A stretch of DNA of 21,489 nt. Origin: Deltaproteobacteria bacterium (GTDB lineage Bacteria; Desulfobacterota; Desulfobacteria; Desulfobacterales; B30-G6). The notes below the pieces were generated by a model, which worked only from the letters and a program-made list of their open reading frames with translations, had not been told where the DNA came from and did not search any database. Below, piece by piece: positions 1 to 7,886 of the stretch. Location of the stretch: contig QMMS01000038.1 in assembly GCA_003647375.1 (NCBI GenBank), positions 1 to 21,489 on the forward strand, in the 5' to 3' direction. Numbering within the stretch: the first letter of the stretch is position 1; each line of letters opens with the position of its first letter. Made by a program: the position numbers and the translations under genes.

Positions 1-1058
1 CGCTGATTCATGGATCTAACATCTAAATGCGCTTCAATAAATTCCTTAACCAGCGCATTGCGCCTTTTCTGCTCGTCTGAGTCTTCTGATACAGCATCAC
101 CAAACATCTGGGCTATAATGAGTTTTTGCAGTAATCCGATCATGGTCTTCTCAAATGTTTTTGTGGCTTCGACATAGGTTTCCTCCGGCATAAAACCACT
201 CGGATAGGCATCTATATCGATGGATTGATAGGCAAATGATTTGACAACAGAAGGTAATACAGCAACCCTCACAGATTTTTTGTCGGGTCTTTCCCGGACC
301 TGCTCGAACCCGGAATCCCTGTAGCGAGCTGACTGGATCTTTTCCCGAACATAGGAATCCATGGAAACAGCGCCGATCCTGTAAAACGTATCCACGATAA
401 AAGGGTGTTCCAGGTAGGCCATAAAGGATGGCTCCGATTGGATGATATCCTTCAAAAATTTCATTTCAGAAAAATGCAGGTTGGTACCCTCCAGATCGAT
501 CTCGTCGGCTCTTACATGAGGATCCAGAAGCTGTGCCCTTTTATCCATCAGTTCTGCCATGCCCACTTTTTCACCACGATCCATCTTTTGCAGCAGCATC
601 ACTCGAATAGATAGGAGCTCCGTGCTAGGAAAAAGAGAGTTATGTATGCCCTCACCCTTGAACAAGTTGAGTTTTTCATCGTAATGGTAAAGCACCTGGG
701 AAAGCCCCAGAATACTGTTGTCCAGCACCATTACACGACGTGGATCCTTTTCAGGGCCCTGCATCATGTCCGAGATGGCCCCATAATCCAGAGGCAAGTT
801 CAATCCCCTGTCACTCCAATCTTCTCTAAGTTTCGGGTTCCCGGCCTTACCGAGGGTTACCTGCACCATATAGGCAAGTACCTCCCCTGCGTACTCTTCT
901 GCAGGCGTCTGCAAGCCAATCCCGTTTGTAATCACAGTTCGCTGCAACCGACTGCCAGCCTCGGCTCCGTCAGGGGTCTGGGCGCACCCGTAAAACAGAC
1001 CAATCCACCCACAAAAACAGCAACACATAATATATTTTGACAACCGAAATAGAATCAT
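1..1058 (-). CDS. Hypothetical lipoprotein, C-terminus beyond window edge
   Basis: An open frame runs without a stop from ATG at 1058 to the window edge, about 352 codons, so the C-terminus is missing. Residues 1-25 look like a lipoprotein signal: a Lys/Arg-containing start, a hydrophobic Cys-rich stretch and a possible lipobox LFYGC with Cys25 (Tyr at -2 is unusual). The rest is soluble and charged, with no family I recognise. Codon choice and the charged helical composition look like real coding sequence. An alternative start is Met11. No Shine-Dalgarno is visible; a good promoter (TTGACA, 18 bp, AATAAT) ends only 6 nt before the ATG, so the mRNA may be leaderless. It is divergent from the acyltransferase gene. 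Function unknown; probably attached to the outer or inner membrane. Confidence 0.7.
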   Translation of the reverse strand, partial: MILFRLSKYIMCCCFCGWIGLFYGCAQTPDGAEAGSRLQRTVITNGIGLQTPAEEYAGEVLAYMVQVTLGKAGNPKLREDWSDRGLNLPLDYGAISDMMQGPEKDPRRVMVLDNSILGLSQVLYHYDEKLNLFKGEGIHNSLFPSTELLSIRVMLLQKMDRGEKVGMAELMDKRAQLLDPHVRADEIDLEGTNLHFSEMKFLKDIIQSEPSFMAYLEHPFIVDTFYRIGAVSMDSYVREKIQSARYRDSGFEQVRERPDKKSVRVAVLPSVVKSFAYQSIDIDAYPSGFMPEETYVEATKTFEKTMIGLLQKLIIAQMFGDAVSEDSDEQKRRNALVKEFIEAHLDVRSMNQ

Positions 1059-1064
1059 GAAGCG

Positions 1065-1094
1065 ATTATTGTAAAAATATTGTCATAATGTCAA
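1065..1094 (-). promoter_or_regulatory. Predicted sigma-70 promoter of the lipoprotein gene
   Basis: On the minus strand TTGACA (1094-1089) and AATAAT (1070-1065) are separated by 18 bp. The ATG at 1058 begins 7 nt after the -10 box, about where transcription would start, and no ribosome binding site lies between. This suggests a leaderless transcript or a very short leader. Confidence 0.45.
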
Positions 1095-1136
1095 CCAGCC
1101 TTGAATTTTTTCCCCTTATGCAATTATATGTTATGT

Positions 1137-2021
1137 ATGAAATCATTTATCAAAACCCTGCGGGGTCTTACATCATTGTTAGGCTATTTCTGTAATACCA
1201 TTTTCTGGTGCACACCTCTCTTTGTTCTGGCGATTTTAAAATTCCTGATCCCACTGACAAGATTTCGAAGGTGGTGTAGCCAGACCCTGAACACCCTAGC
1301 CACCGGCTGGGTCGGCACCAACAATATCAATCAGCGTCTGTTTTCCAAAACATCCCTGACAGTACAAGGCCTTCAGGGTCTCAGCCTGAATGATAAATAT
1401 CTCGTTTTAGCCAATCACCAGTCATCGGTGGACATCCTGGTGCTACAGCGGATTTTTCATCGCAAAATACCGTTTCTCAAATTTTTCCTGAAAAAAGAAC
1501 TCATATGGTTTCCTGTTCTTGGCCAGGCATGGTGGGCTCTCGACTTCCCTTTCATGAAGCGGTATTCAAAACAGTTCTTGAAAAAAAAGCCCCATTTAAA
1601 GGGCAAGGACCTGGAAATCACTCGAAAAGCATGTGAAAAATTCAAAACGTCTCCGATTTCCATCATGAATTTTGTCGAGGGGACAAGATTTACCGCCGAG
1701 AAACACAAGAGACAGCATTCACCCTATCATAGCCTGCTGAAATCAAAAGCCGGAGGCGTCGGTTACGTACTGACATCCATGGGTGACCAGCTGAACGCCA
1801 TCCTGGATGTTACCATTGTCTATCCGGACAACATCAAGAATTTCTGGTCCTTTGTCTGTGGTGATATCCGCGAAATCAAGGTCATGGTCAGGTCCATGCC
1901 GGTGACTTCGGACCTTCTGGGTGATTATACGACAGACAGATCATTTCGGGCCCGATTTCATACCTGGCTCAACAAGCTGTGGAAAGAAAAGGATCAATCC
2001 ATCCAGGATATGCTCGCCTGA
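1137..2021 (+). CDS. yihG: YihG-like lysophospholipid/1-acylglycerol-phosphate acyltransferase
   Basis: A membrane acyltransferase of the PlsC/LPLAT superfamily that transfers an acyl chain to a lysophospholipid-type acceptor at the inner membrane. The sequence strongly resembles E. coli YihG (about 310 aa; 294 here). It has an N-terminal hydrophobic segment (about residues 5-45), the catalytic HX4D motif in NHQSSVD, the block WALDFPFMKRYSK, and the acceptor-binding VEGTRFT followed by a C-terminal block with VTIVYPDN and a GDY motif. The start is uncertain: ATG 1137 is chosen; ATG 1128 or TTG 1101 would add 3 or 12 residues, and none has a clear Shine-Dalgarno. It stands alone, divergent from the lipoprotein gene. 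The exact substrate is not shown by the sequence. Confidence 0.88.
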   Translation: MKSFIKTLRGLTSLLGYFCNTIFWCTPLFVLAILKFLIPLTRFRRWCSQTLNTLATGWVGTNNINQRLFSKTSLTVQGLQGLSLNDKYLVLANHQSSVDILVLQRIFHRKIPFLKFFLKKELIWFPVLGQAWWALDFPFMKRYSKQFLKKKPHLKGKDLEITRKACEKFKTSPISIMNFVEGTRFTAEKHKRQHSPYHSLLKSKAGGVGYVLTSMGDQLNAILDVTIVYPDNIKNFWSFVCGDIREIKVMVRSMPVTSDLLGDYTTDRSFRARFHTWLNKLWKEKDQSIQDMLA

Positions 2022-2029
2022 CATGATGA

Positions 2030-2290
2030 CCCATTGGTCAAATTTACCAGACATTCAACATCGATTTAACCGCAGGAAACCACAACGGTAAAAATCGTCC
2101 GATCCAAGACTTCCTGTTTACCCGGGCGGTCATAGCGAACATTTCGGCCAAGGATGAATATTTGCTGTACCGCAAGGCACTGACGGCACTGTTGCATGAA
2201 CGGCGGGAACTGAAAGGCATCGCTCTGAAATGGGTGCTGCACGCACGCGAGGAAGGTTTGGTACGATTAAGGGCCAATATCCGCTTTTGA
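2030..2290 (+). pseudogene. Unassigned open frame without a standard start (possible remnant)
   Basis: After two adjacent TGA codons (2024-2029), 86 sense codons run to TGA at 2288. The product would be helical and charged (for example ISAKDEYLLYRKAL and LHERRELKGIALKW), which looks like real protein, but the frame has no ATG or GTG near its beginning; the first TTG is at 2162, and ATT 2033 would be an exceptional start. I do not recognise a family. It follows the acyltransferase by 8 nt and its tail overlaps the convergent GIY-YIG gene by 24 nt. A 5'-truncated gene remnant is the simplest reading. Confidence 0.3.
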
Positions 2291-2533
2291 AAGTTCCATC
2301 AGCTTCTTTCCGGCGGGGAATTGCTTCACACGATGTTCCAGTTTCAGCGCCTTGCTTTGTGTCATCTTGAAGCTGATACCCACCACGTTAACGGGTCTTC
2401 GGGAGCGTGTATATTTAGCACCCCTGCCTGAATTGTGCGCCGCCAGACGGTTTTCCAGATTATTTGTTACACCACAATATAGAGAATCATCAGAACACTG
2501 GATCAAATATACAACCCACTCTCGTTTATTCAT
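2267..2533 (-). CDS. GIY-YIG domain protein (UPF0213/YhbQ type)
   Basis: A single-domain GIY-YIG nuclease-fold protein of 88 aa, close to the usual length of about 90-100 for the YhbQ/UPF0213 group. The two GIY-YIG strands appear as VVYLIQ and [12 protein letters not shown], followed by the conserved Arg/His helix ([15 protein letters not shown]) and the motif LEHRVKQF, which carries the Glu. Related proteins are thought to cut DNA, but the cellular role is not settled. Its ATG overlaps the TGA of the upstream phosphatase gene (ATGA, 2530-2533), so translation is probably coupled and both come from the promoter near 4000. Confidence 0.88.
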   Translation of the reverse strand: MNKREWVVYLIQCSDDSLYCGVTNNLENRLAAHNSGRGAKYTRSRRPVNVVGISFKMTQSKALKLEHRVKQFPAGKKLMELSKADIGP

Positions 2534-3972
2534 TTTTCACCCCAACGAATCGCCAACATGGTAATATCATCAGCCTGAGGTGCATTTTGGATAAATTTAA
2601 AAAGGTTTGATCTAACATTTTCTATACTTTCTGCTGCCGTCGGCAAATTACATCTCACAGCAGATTCTTCAAAGCGCTTGCGTGTGTATAGTTCATCCTG
2701 TGGCGATCTGGCTTCTGTTACGCCATCGGTGTATCCGAACAGAATATCGCCGGATTCGAGCTGAACTTTTTCTATTTGATAGCGTGATCCCGGCATCATG
2801 CCTACTGCCGGTCCTGTCGGTGTCAATCTGTTTTTTATTCCATCTTCACTCAGAATGATCAGAGGTTCATGGCCGCCGTTTACATAGGAAAGTAACCCTG
2901 TCAAAGGATCGATGATGCCGAAAAACAATGTGGCGAACATGCCCTCATCACCATGCTCATGGGCAATGTATTCGTTGGTAAGTGTTACCGCATTAAGAGC
3001 GTTTGATTGATCTGCATATGCCAGGTTTGCCGAGTTCTTTAAAATTTCAGGCGTCTTTTTGCTTTGGCTTTCGAGAGAATATTGCAACCGGGCGTAGCCT
3101 GAAAAAACCCTGATCAAACTTCTAAGCAGGGCCATAAACAATGCCGAACCAACGCCTTTACCACTGACATCTGCAATGACCAGCCCTACACGGTGGTCGG
3201 GGAGAATAAATACATCATAAAAGTCACCGGACAATTGTAACGCAGGATGAAAATAAGTGGCAATTTCACAATTGGGTACATGAGGAATTTGATGGGGCAG
3301 AAAGTCTTTTTGGATTTTTCGACCTTTTTCCAGCTCCAGGTCAAGTGCTCTGGAATATGTTTCAATGGATTTTTTGGCTTTTCCCAGGGAACGGTATGAT
3401 GCATCGAGCTTCATGTACAGTTGTGCGTTTTCAATGGCCAATGCCATCTGATCAGCGGTAATTTGCATCATATCGATGGATTCCTGGTTAAAATGTCCGG
3501 GATCCGGATGCATAAGCGTTAAAATACCAAATAGCCATTTGTGCCTGAGAATCGGTACGGCTAACGCTGAACGAATCATATAAGGTTCATCTGGAAGGGA
3601 CAGCCAGCGATCATCTGTCTCTGAATTCTTGATAAGTCCAATTTCAAGATGCTCTCTGACCCAACCGGCCAAACCCCTATCCAAGACACTCCCAATCAGG
3701 CTTAACCTTTCTTTCGAGGGTACCTCTCCACGGGTAAGGATACTATCGGTGACAACTCCATCTTCATTGAGCAGAAACAAACTGCCTTTTTTCGCTCCGG
3801 ATAGATCGCAGGCAACATCCAGAGTTTTTTTCATGGTGGCCTTCAGCATTTCCTGTTTTGAAGAGGAACGCACCATCTCGATCAGGTTTTCAAAAAGCTT
3901 GTTCTGAGCCTTAAATGCTGTTTGCGCCCGCCTCAGTATATTAAGCTCATTTTGTGGAGATTTTATTTTCAT
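2530..3972 (-). CDS. GAF-PP2C (RsbU/SpoIIE-type) serine/threonine phosphatase
   Basis: A cytosolic signalling phosphatase of 480 aa. A GAF sensor domain spans about residues 35-200, a helical linker about 200-235, and a PPM/PP2C domain from about 235 to the end. Metal-binding and catalytic motifs seen are LSGDFYD (about residue 248), [29 protein letters not shown] (about 415) and ADDIT (about 468). Family members dephosphorylate anti-sigma-factor antagonists in partner-switching pathways; no antagonist or anti-sigma gene lies in the window, so the target is unknown. An upstream TTG at 4011 would add 13 residues, but it falls inside the predicted -35 box, so ATG 3972 is preferred. The gene overlaps the GIY-YIG gene by 4 nt. 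Confidence 0.88.
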   Translation of the reverse strand: MKIKSPQNELNILRRAQTAFKAQNKLFENLIEMVRSSSKQEMLKATMKKTLDVACDLSGAKKGSLFLLNEDGVVTDSILTRGEVPSKERLSLIGSVLDRGLAGWVREHLEIGLIKNSETDDRWLSLPDEPYMIRSALAVPILRHKWLFGILTLMHPDPGHFNQESIDMMQITADQMALAIENAQLYMKLDASYRSLGKAKKSIETYSRALDLELEKGRKIQKDFLPHQIPHVPNCEIATYFHPALQLSGDFYDVFILPDHRVGLVIADVSGKGVGSALFMALLRSLIRVFSGYARLQYSLESQSKKTPEILKNSANLAYADQSNALNAVTLTNEYIAHEHGDEGMFATLFFGIIDPLTGLLSYVNGGHEPLIILSEDGIKNRLTPTGPAVGMMPGSRYQIEKVQLESGDILFGYTDGVTEARSPQDELYTRKRFEESAVRCNLPTAAESIENVRSNLFKFIQNAPQADDITMLAIRWGEK

Positions 3973-3981
3973 AGATAAGAT

Positions 3982-4011
3982 TTTATACGACAATTCGTTC
4001 AATGGGGTCAA
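3982..4011 (-). promoter_or_regulatory. Predicted promoter of the phosphatase gene
   Basis: TTGACC (4011-4006) and TATAAA (3987-3982) on the minus strand are 18 bp apart. The ATG at 3972 begins 10 nt after the -10 box and has no Shine-Dalgarno, implying a leaderless or nearly leaderless message. The location also argues against the TTG 4011 start. Confidence 0.5.
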
Positions 4012-4041
4012 ATCATTTTAAGCGGTATGGCTTGGAATATA

Positions 4042-4082
4042 TTGTCATTTAAAAAACTTTAGGATATGAACCCTTCATATCC
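4042..4082 (+). promoter_or_regulatory. mtnP promoter with overlapping palindromic operator-like site
   Basis: TTGTCA (4042-4047) and TATGAA (4065-4070) are 17 bp apart. A perfect 9-bp inverted repeat, GGATATGAA (4062-4070) and TTCATATCC (4074-4082) around CCC, covers the -10 box and the expected transcription start. Such a position suits a repressor site; alternatively it forms a hairpin at the 5' end of the mRNA. Confidence 0.45.
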
Positions 4083-4117
4083 ATTCTTTGTCGTTAAAAC
4101 CCAATCAGGAGATTGTT

Positions 4118-4864
4118 ATGCCAGTTGTCGGAATAATCGGCGGATCGGGTCTGGATAACCCCGACATAATAAAAGATGCAACATCGGTGAATATGGACAC
4201 CCCTTATGGCAAGCCTTCCTCTACTCTTACAAGCGGTCGGATCGAGGGTACCGAGGCAATCATTCTCGCACGGCATGGAAAAAAGCATCAGTACAGTCCA
4301 ACCCAGGTAAACAACCGGGCCAATATCCACGCCTTGAAAGAAATGGGGGCAACGCATATTCTTGCTACGACTGCATGTGGCAGTCTTCGTGAAGAAATAG
4401 AGAGAGGACATTTTGTCATCGTTGATCAGTTCATCGATTTTACCCGGTTCAGGAAAAACACATTTTTTGATTCCTTTGAAAAGGGGGCAAGCCATGCGCC
4501 GATGTCTGAGCCCTTCGATGCAAAACTAAGAACCACTTTATACCATACCTCTGTCGAACTCGGTTACCCGACACATAATGGTGGAACCGTCGTTACCATC
4601 GAGGGCCCACGATTCTCTACCAAAGCCGAATCTCATATGTTCAGGGCCTGGGGGGCCGATATCATCAATATGTCCATTGCCCCGGAAGCGATGCTGGCCA
4701 ATGAAGCGGACATACCTTACGCGGCTATCGCCATGTCTACCGACTATGATTGCTGGAAAGAGGATGAAGCCCCGGTCTCATGGAAAGAGATTCTTGCTGT
4801 ATTTAATCAGAATGCGGATAGCGTTAAAAAGATAGTCCTTAATGCAGTTCCAAAAATTAATTAG
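4118..4864 (+). CDS. mtnP: S-methyl-5'-thioadenosine phosphorylase
   Basis: Phosphorolysis of 5'-methylthioadenosine, a by-product of SAM-dependent reactions such as polyamine synthesis, to adenine and 5-methylthioribose-1-phosphate; cytosolic. The 248-residue product has the N-terminal phosphate-binding GIIGGSGL, the RHGKKHQYSPTQVNNRANI block, TTACGSL, VVTIEGPRFSTKAES and NMSIAPEAMLANEA, all typical of MTAP. The base-specificity segment STDYDCW has Asp209 and Asp211, which mark adenine (MTAP) rather than hypoxanthine/guanine (PNP) specificity. The start at 4118 is set by AGGAGA (4107-4112) 5 nt upstream; a longer frame from 4088 lacks support. apt follows 51 nt downstream and would use the released adenine. 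Confidence 0.95.
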   Translation: MPVVGIIGGSGLDNPDIIKDATSVNMDTPYGKPSSTLTSGRIEGTEAIILARHGKKHQYSPTQVNNRANIHALKEMGATHILATTACGSLREEIERGHFVIVDQFIDFTRFRKNTFFDSFEKGASHAPMSEPFDAKLRTTLYHTSVELGYPTHNGGTVVTIEGPRFSTKAESHMFRAWGADIINMSIAPEAMLANEADIPYAAIAMSTDYDCWKEDEAPVSWKEILAVFNQNADSVKKIVLNAVPKIN

Positions 4865-4887
4865 TGCCCATCCACAAATGGTCTTTT

Positions 4888-4902
4888 CCCGGTTAATCCG
4901 GG
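4888..4902 (+). other. Short hairpin between mtnP and apt
   Basis: CCCGG (4888-4892) and CCGGG (4898-4902) pair around TTAAT, ending 2 nt before the apt Shine-Dalgarno GGGAG (4905-4909). It has no U-run, so it is not an intrinsic terminator; it may adjust translation or mRNA stability of apt. Confidence 0.35.
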
Positions 4903-4915
4903 TTGGGAGTAATAA

Positions 4916-5437
4916 ATGCAATTAAAAGATTCCATCAGATCCATTTCCGACTGGCCCATTGAAGGCGTGATTTTCAGGGATCTTACTACGCTCATGCAGG
5001 ATCCCGAAGCATATCGAAATGCCTGCGATGTATTTAATAACCGATATAAAGAGTTGAATATTGACAAAGTCGTTGGCATTGACGCCAGAGGTTTTGTTTT
5101 CGGAGCCGTCCTGGCTTACCAGCTTAATGTGGGCTTTGTTCCAGTAAGAAAAAAGGGAAAACTGCCCTATAAAACCGTTTCCGAACACTATACCCTTGAA
5201 TATGGCAAAAATACGGTCGAAATGCATGAAGATGCCATTACCGCAGGTGAAAAAATTGTCATCGTCGATGATCTTATCGCCACAGGCGGAACCATCGAAG
5301 CCGCGGTAAAATTGGTGAAAAAACTAGGTGGTGATATTTTGGAGTGTGCTTTTATCGTTGAACTGCCTGATCTTAAAGGGCGAGATAAAATAAAAGATCA
5401 AAAGATATTTACCATCTGCGAGTTTGACGGCGAATAA
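4916..5437 (+). CDS. apt: Adenine phosphoribosyltransferase
   Basis: Converts adenine and PRPP to AMP and pyrophosphate in the cytosol. At 173 aa it has normal family length. Signature segments: an N-terminal block with GVIFRDLTTLMQDP, VVGIDARGFVFGAVLAYQL (base-binding region), VRKKGKLPYKTVSEHYTLEYG (flexible loop), and the PRPP loop VIVDDLIATGGT (about residues 115-126). GGGAG 6 nt before the ATG supports the start. It sits directly after mtnP on the same strand, most likely co-transcribed, so the adenine made by MtnP is returned to the nucleotide pool. The IS-like element begins 73 nt after its stop. Confidence 0.95.
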   Translation: MQLKDSIRSISDWPIEGVIFRDLTTLMQDPEAYRNACDVFNNRYKELNIDKVVGIDARGFVFGAVLAYQLNVGFVPVRKKGKLPYKTVSEHYTLEYGKNTVEMHEDAITAGEKIVIVDDLIATGGTIEAAVKLVKKLGGDILECAFIVELPDLKGRDKIKDQKIFTICEFDGE

Positions 5438-5509
5438 AATCGTTCCACGTTTTTATCTGCCCTGACCTATACTTGAATTGGCAGGATGGAATAGCGAGTC
5501 AGTACTAAT

Positions 5510-5527
5510 GGGGACAGGCTCTTTATG
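5510..5527. repeat. Left 18-bp terminal inverted repeat of the RAYT unit
   Basis: GGGGACAGGCTCTTTATG; its complement differs at one position from 6725-6742. A second CCCC at 5533-5536 lets this end form a small fold-back as well. Confidence 0.75.
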
Positions 5528-5716
5528 CTCTTCCCCACCATAAAAATGGCTTATTCCACCAGAGTTTATTGTTGCCAGCAGTAGCATCTGTTTTCAGGTC
5601 TGTGGAAAAGTTGTCGGATGGGTATTTTGATTGGCCTTACACCCGGATTCGTGAAGTGCGGACGCAATCATGCATTGGTTGCAGTCTACGATGTGTTTAT
5701 GGAAGTTTTTTCTCGT

Positions 5717-6649
5717 TCAGATCGTTTCTGAAAGCCGTTTCAGGGAGTAAATCCCGGAAAGGCCCTGAATGGGCTTGGGTATTTTCTCGTTCTTTGATTG
5801 GAATAGATGTTTAAACTGCTTGTAGTGGGTCGAAACAAATTCCTTTGATCCGATAATACCGGAATCCGTAAAATAACGGGTGCGGTAACGCAACCGACTG
5901 GCATGGGTGATTTTAAAGCCTTTCTGCTTTTCCTTTTTAAGCAGTCGGGGGTCGATCACCTTGACCTTTCCCTTATCCGGGCGATCAATGGAACCGGCAT
6001 GGTACATGTATCTGCGGTAACGTCGTACCCGCTCCTTTTCACTTTTCACGTTGAATTCCATAAGACCGAAATCGGTGGACAGGAACTTATCCTTGTTTTT
6101 GGTCTGCATATGATACCCGATAGAGCTCCAGCGGTATTCTTCCGGCTTTTTCACGATACCTGCCCGCAAAGGGTTCAAATCAATATAAGCCAGGCAATTC
6201 ACCAGGGTTTCACCCTTGTCTACAATAACACTCTTGAAACGATCTCCCCAAAAATAACCCCGCCGGTTATGACGGCGGTTGTAAAATCGCGTAAAATTGA
6301 CCTTGATATCACGCATGAATTCCGAAAGACTTGATAGCTTTGTTTTAAAATAAGGTAGTTGACCTTTGGGAAAAGCGTAATCATCTCCATAAAATTCTTC
6401 AATTCGTTTCTTTACATCTTCATTACTGAAGTCACTTTCCGGAAGCATTTTCACCAGCAGATGGAAATGGTTGCCCATCAAACAAAATCCTAATATTTCA
6501 GTGAAATACAGCCCTGAAAAACGTTTGATCAGCCCCAGTAAAAAATCGCACTCAACAGCCTTCATGGGAAATTCCGGCAATGCCGTTCGCGACATCACAT
6601 GATACACCGCCTGCTCTTCAGATATGATCATCCTCGATATTCTTGGCAT
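5717..6649 (-). CDS. REP-associated tyrosine transposase (Y1_Tnp / TnpA-REP family)
   Basis: An HUH-type single-strand DNA nuclease/transposase of 310 aa. The HUH motif is seen in MGNHFHLLV (His61, His63), and the candidate catalytic tyrosine is Tyr123 in NFTRFYNRRHNRRG, followed by the conserved YFWGDRFKS and the CLAYIDLNPLRAGIV block of this family. The C-terminal third (about residues 215-310) is basic, as expected for DNA binding. The start is supported by GGGGAGAAG shortly upstream of ATG 6649. No frameshift or stop is seen, so it could be active. RAYTs act on flanking REP-like palindromes, and matching inverted repeats do flank this gene. Confidence 0.92.
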   Translation of the reverse strand: MPRISRMIISEEQAVYHVMSRTALPEFPMKAVECDFLLGLIKRFSGLYFTEILGFCLMGNHFHLLVKMLPESDFSNEDVKKRIEEFYGDDYAFPKGQLPYFKTKLSSLSEFMRDIKVNFTRFYNRRHNRRGYFWGDRFKSVIVDKGETLVNCLAYIDLNPLRAGIVKKPEEYRWSSIGYHMQTKNKDKFLSTDFGLMEFNVKSEKERVRRYRRYMYHAGSIDRPDKGKVKVIDPRLLKKEKQKGFKITHASRLRYRTRYFTDSGIIGSKEFVSTHYKQFKHLFQSKNEKIPKPIQGLSGIYSLKRLSETI

Positions 6650-6724
6650 TGGATCTTCTCCCCTGTGTTTTAGTTACAATCAACAGACATGATACTTTTT
6701 AGAACATTGCTGCTCGGTTGTCAA

Positions 6725-6742
6725 CATAAAGTGCCTGTCCCC
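6725..6742. repeat. Right 18-bp terminal inverted repeat of the RAYT unit
   Basis: CATAAAGTGCCTGTCCCC, matching the complement of 5510-5527 at 17 of 18 positions. It lies 75 nt upstream of the transposase start. Confidence 0.75.
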
Positions 6743-6765
6743 TCTTTGTTTGTCCCCTCTTTGTT
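6736..6765. repeat. 15-bp unit in two exact tandem copies
   Basis: TGTCCCCTCTTTGTT occurs at 6736-6750 and again at 6751-6765, the first copy overlapping the right terminal repeat. GGGG at 6768-6771 can pair with either CCCC. Beyond it, ACCGGAT (6791-6797) and ATCCGGT (6838-6844) form a 7-bp inverted repeat ending exactly at the MscS stop codon. Confidence 0.7.
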
Positions 6766-6844
6766 TTGGGGTATATTATTATTTTATCCTACCGGATAAG
6801 CCACGCCCCCGAAAGACCAGTATAAATCAAGGTGAGAATCCGGT

Positions 6845-7720
6845 TCAGCTAACGGTACTTTTTACAATTTCTGGCGTGTTTCCAAAATAGACTTTAGTGT
6901 GAGGCCAGGGAATCTCGATACCTTCCTGGTCAAAACGGTTTTTGATCCGCTTGCGTAGTTCCCCGGTCAGCCCCCACTGTTCTCCAGACTTGGTATCGCC
7001 CCGAATACAAATGTCGACGCCATGGTCACCAAGATCGCTAACACGCATCGCAGACGGAGTCGTTGTTAAGTTCGTTCCAAAATCGGGATCATCTTTCAGT
7101 TCCTGGCACACCTCGTTAATAACTTGATAGACATGGCTGATATCCTCTTTATAAGCCACCGTAACATATAGATTGATCCTTGCCCAGTCTCTGGTCTGAT
7201 TACTAGCAAATGGTATCTGACTATTGGGTATTACATGCATTGTGCCATTTATTTCTCGTAAAACTGTACGCCTCGGACTTACTTTCTCAACTTCGCCTTC
7301 CATTCCCGCAATGGTAACCCAATCACCAATCCGGTACCAGTCTTCCATTACGATGAAGAAGCCCTGAAGATAGTCGCGAATGATGTTTTGAACAGCAAAA
7401 CCAAGTCCCAGACTGGCAACACCGAGTGTCGCCAGCAAGGGGGATATATTTACTTCAATAACACCCAGAACCATCACAATGGCAATAATCCAGATAATAA
7501 CGGCGACAACTTTTATGAAGACATAAGCCATTGTTTTGGAGCGGGTGGCTAACTGATCCTGTGATTCTACCCGGACATTCGAGATACTCTTGATTATTAC
7601 CCTCGGAATCAATTTTTTCTGAATAATATTGAGTGTAATAGCGCTGGCAAGAATGATTACCACCTTTACGGCGATTCCTACCATTGTAGTTAGATTAAAA
7701 AAGAAACCAGATGTAAACAT
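6845..7720 (-). CDS. Small-conductance mechanosensitive channel (MscS family)
   Basis: An inner-membrane channel that opens under membrane tension to release solutes during hypo-osmotic shock. The product is 291 aa, near E. coli MscS (286). It has hydrophobic segments at about residues 8-32, 63-85 and 90-115; the pore helix and following beta domain are clear in LGVASLGLGFAVQNIIRDYL and FIVMEDWYRIGDWV, then GEVEKVSPRRTVLREINGT and the PNSQI motif. ATG 7720 is chosen because AAGGAGGT lies 5 nt upstream; a longer frame from 7927 would overlap the end of the small selenoprotein gene and adds no hydrophobic or family sequence. The 166-nt gap to that gene has no recognised gene. Probably the last gene of a minus-strand unit with mtaD and the selenoprotein. 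Confidence 0.92.
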   Translation of the reverse strand: MFTSGFFFNLTTMVGIAVKVVIILASAITLNIIQKKLIPRVIIKSISNVRVESQDQLATRSKTMAYVFIKVVAVIIWIIAIVMVLGVIEVNISPLLATLGVASLGLGFAVQNIIRDYLQGFFIVMEDWYRIGDWVTIAGMEGEVEKVSPRRTVLREINGTMHVIPNSQIPFASNQTRDWARINLYVTVAYKEDISHVYQVINEVCQELKDDPDFGTNLTTTPSAMRVSDLGDHGVDICIRGDTKSGEQWGLTGELRKRIKNRFDQEGIEIPWPHTKVYFGNTPEIVKSTVS

Positions 7721-7886
7721 GAGATACCTCCTTAGGACGATTTGCTTGAGCTGAATGAACGACGTATCCTGGTTAACGAAAAGACGCCGTGGCACTGGGG
7801 TTGAGACGTTGCATGATGTGATGATCGCTGCAACCAACAAATGATTATGCGGATCTGGATACCTTTCCCCTGAATCGTTGATTACG

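Larger units (their letters stand above)
5510..6765 (-). mobile_element. REP-associated tyrosine transposase (RAYT) unit with terminal inverted repeats
   Basis: The Y1/HUH transposase gene is bracketed by near-perfect 18-bp inverted repeats at 5510-5527 and 6725-6742 (17 of 18 match; both carry GGGGACAGGC or its complement). The right end also has a 15-bp unit repeated exactly twice in tandem (6736-6750 and 6751-6765). The stretch 5528-5716 between the left repeat and the transposase stop has no gene that I can recognise. The unit lies between apt and the MscS gene without an obvious target duplication. Confidence 0.75.

Noticed and set aside
2044..2277. Minus-strand 77-aa frame
   Set aside because: The plus-strand frame over the same bases reads far more like protein; the minus one is a shadow.
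4088..4117. Extended mtnP start at 4088
   Set aside because: The added residues are not family sequence and AGGAGA sets ATG 4118.
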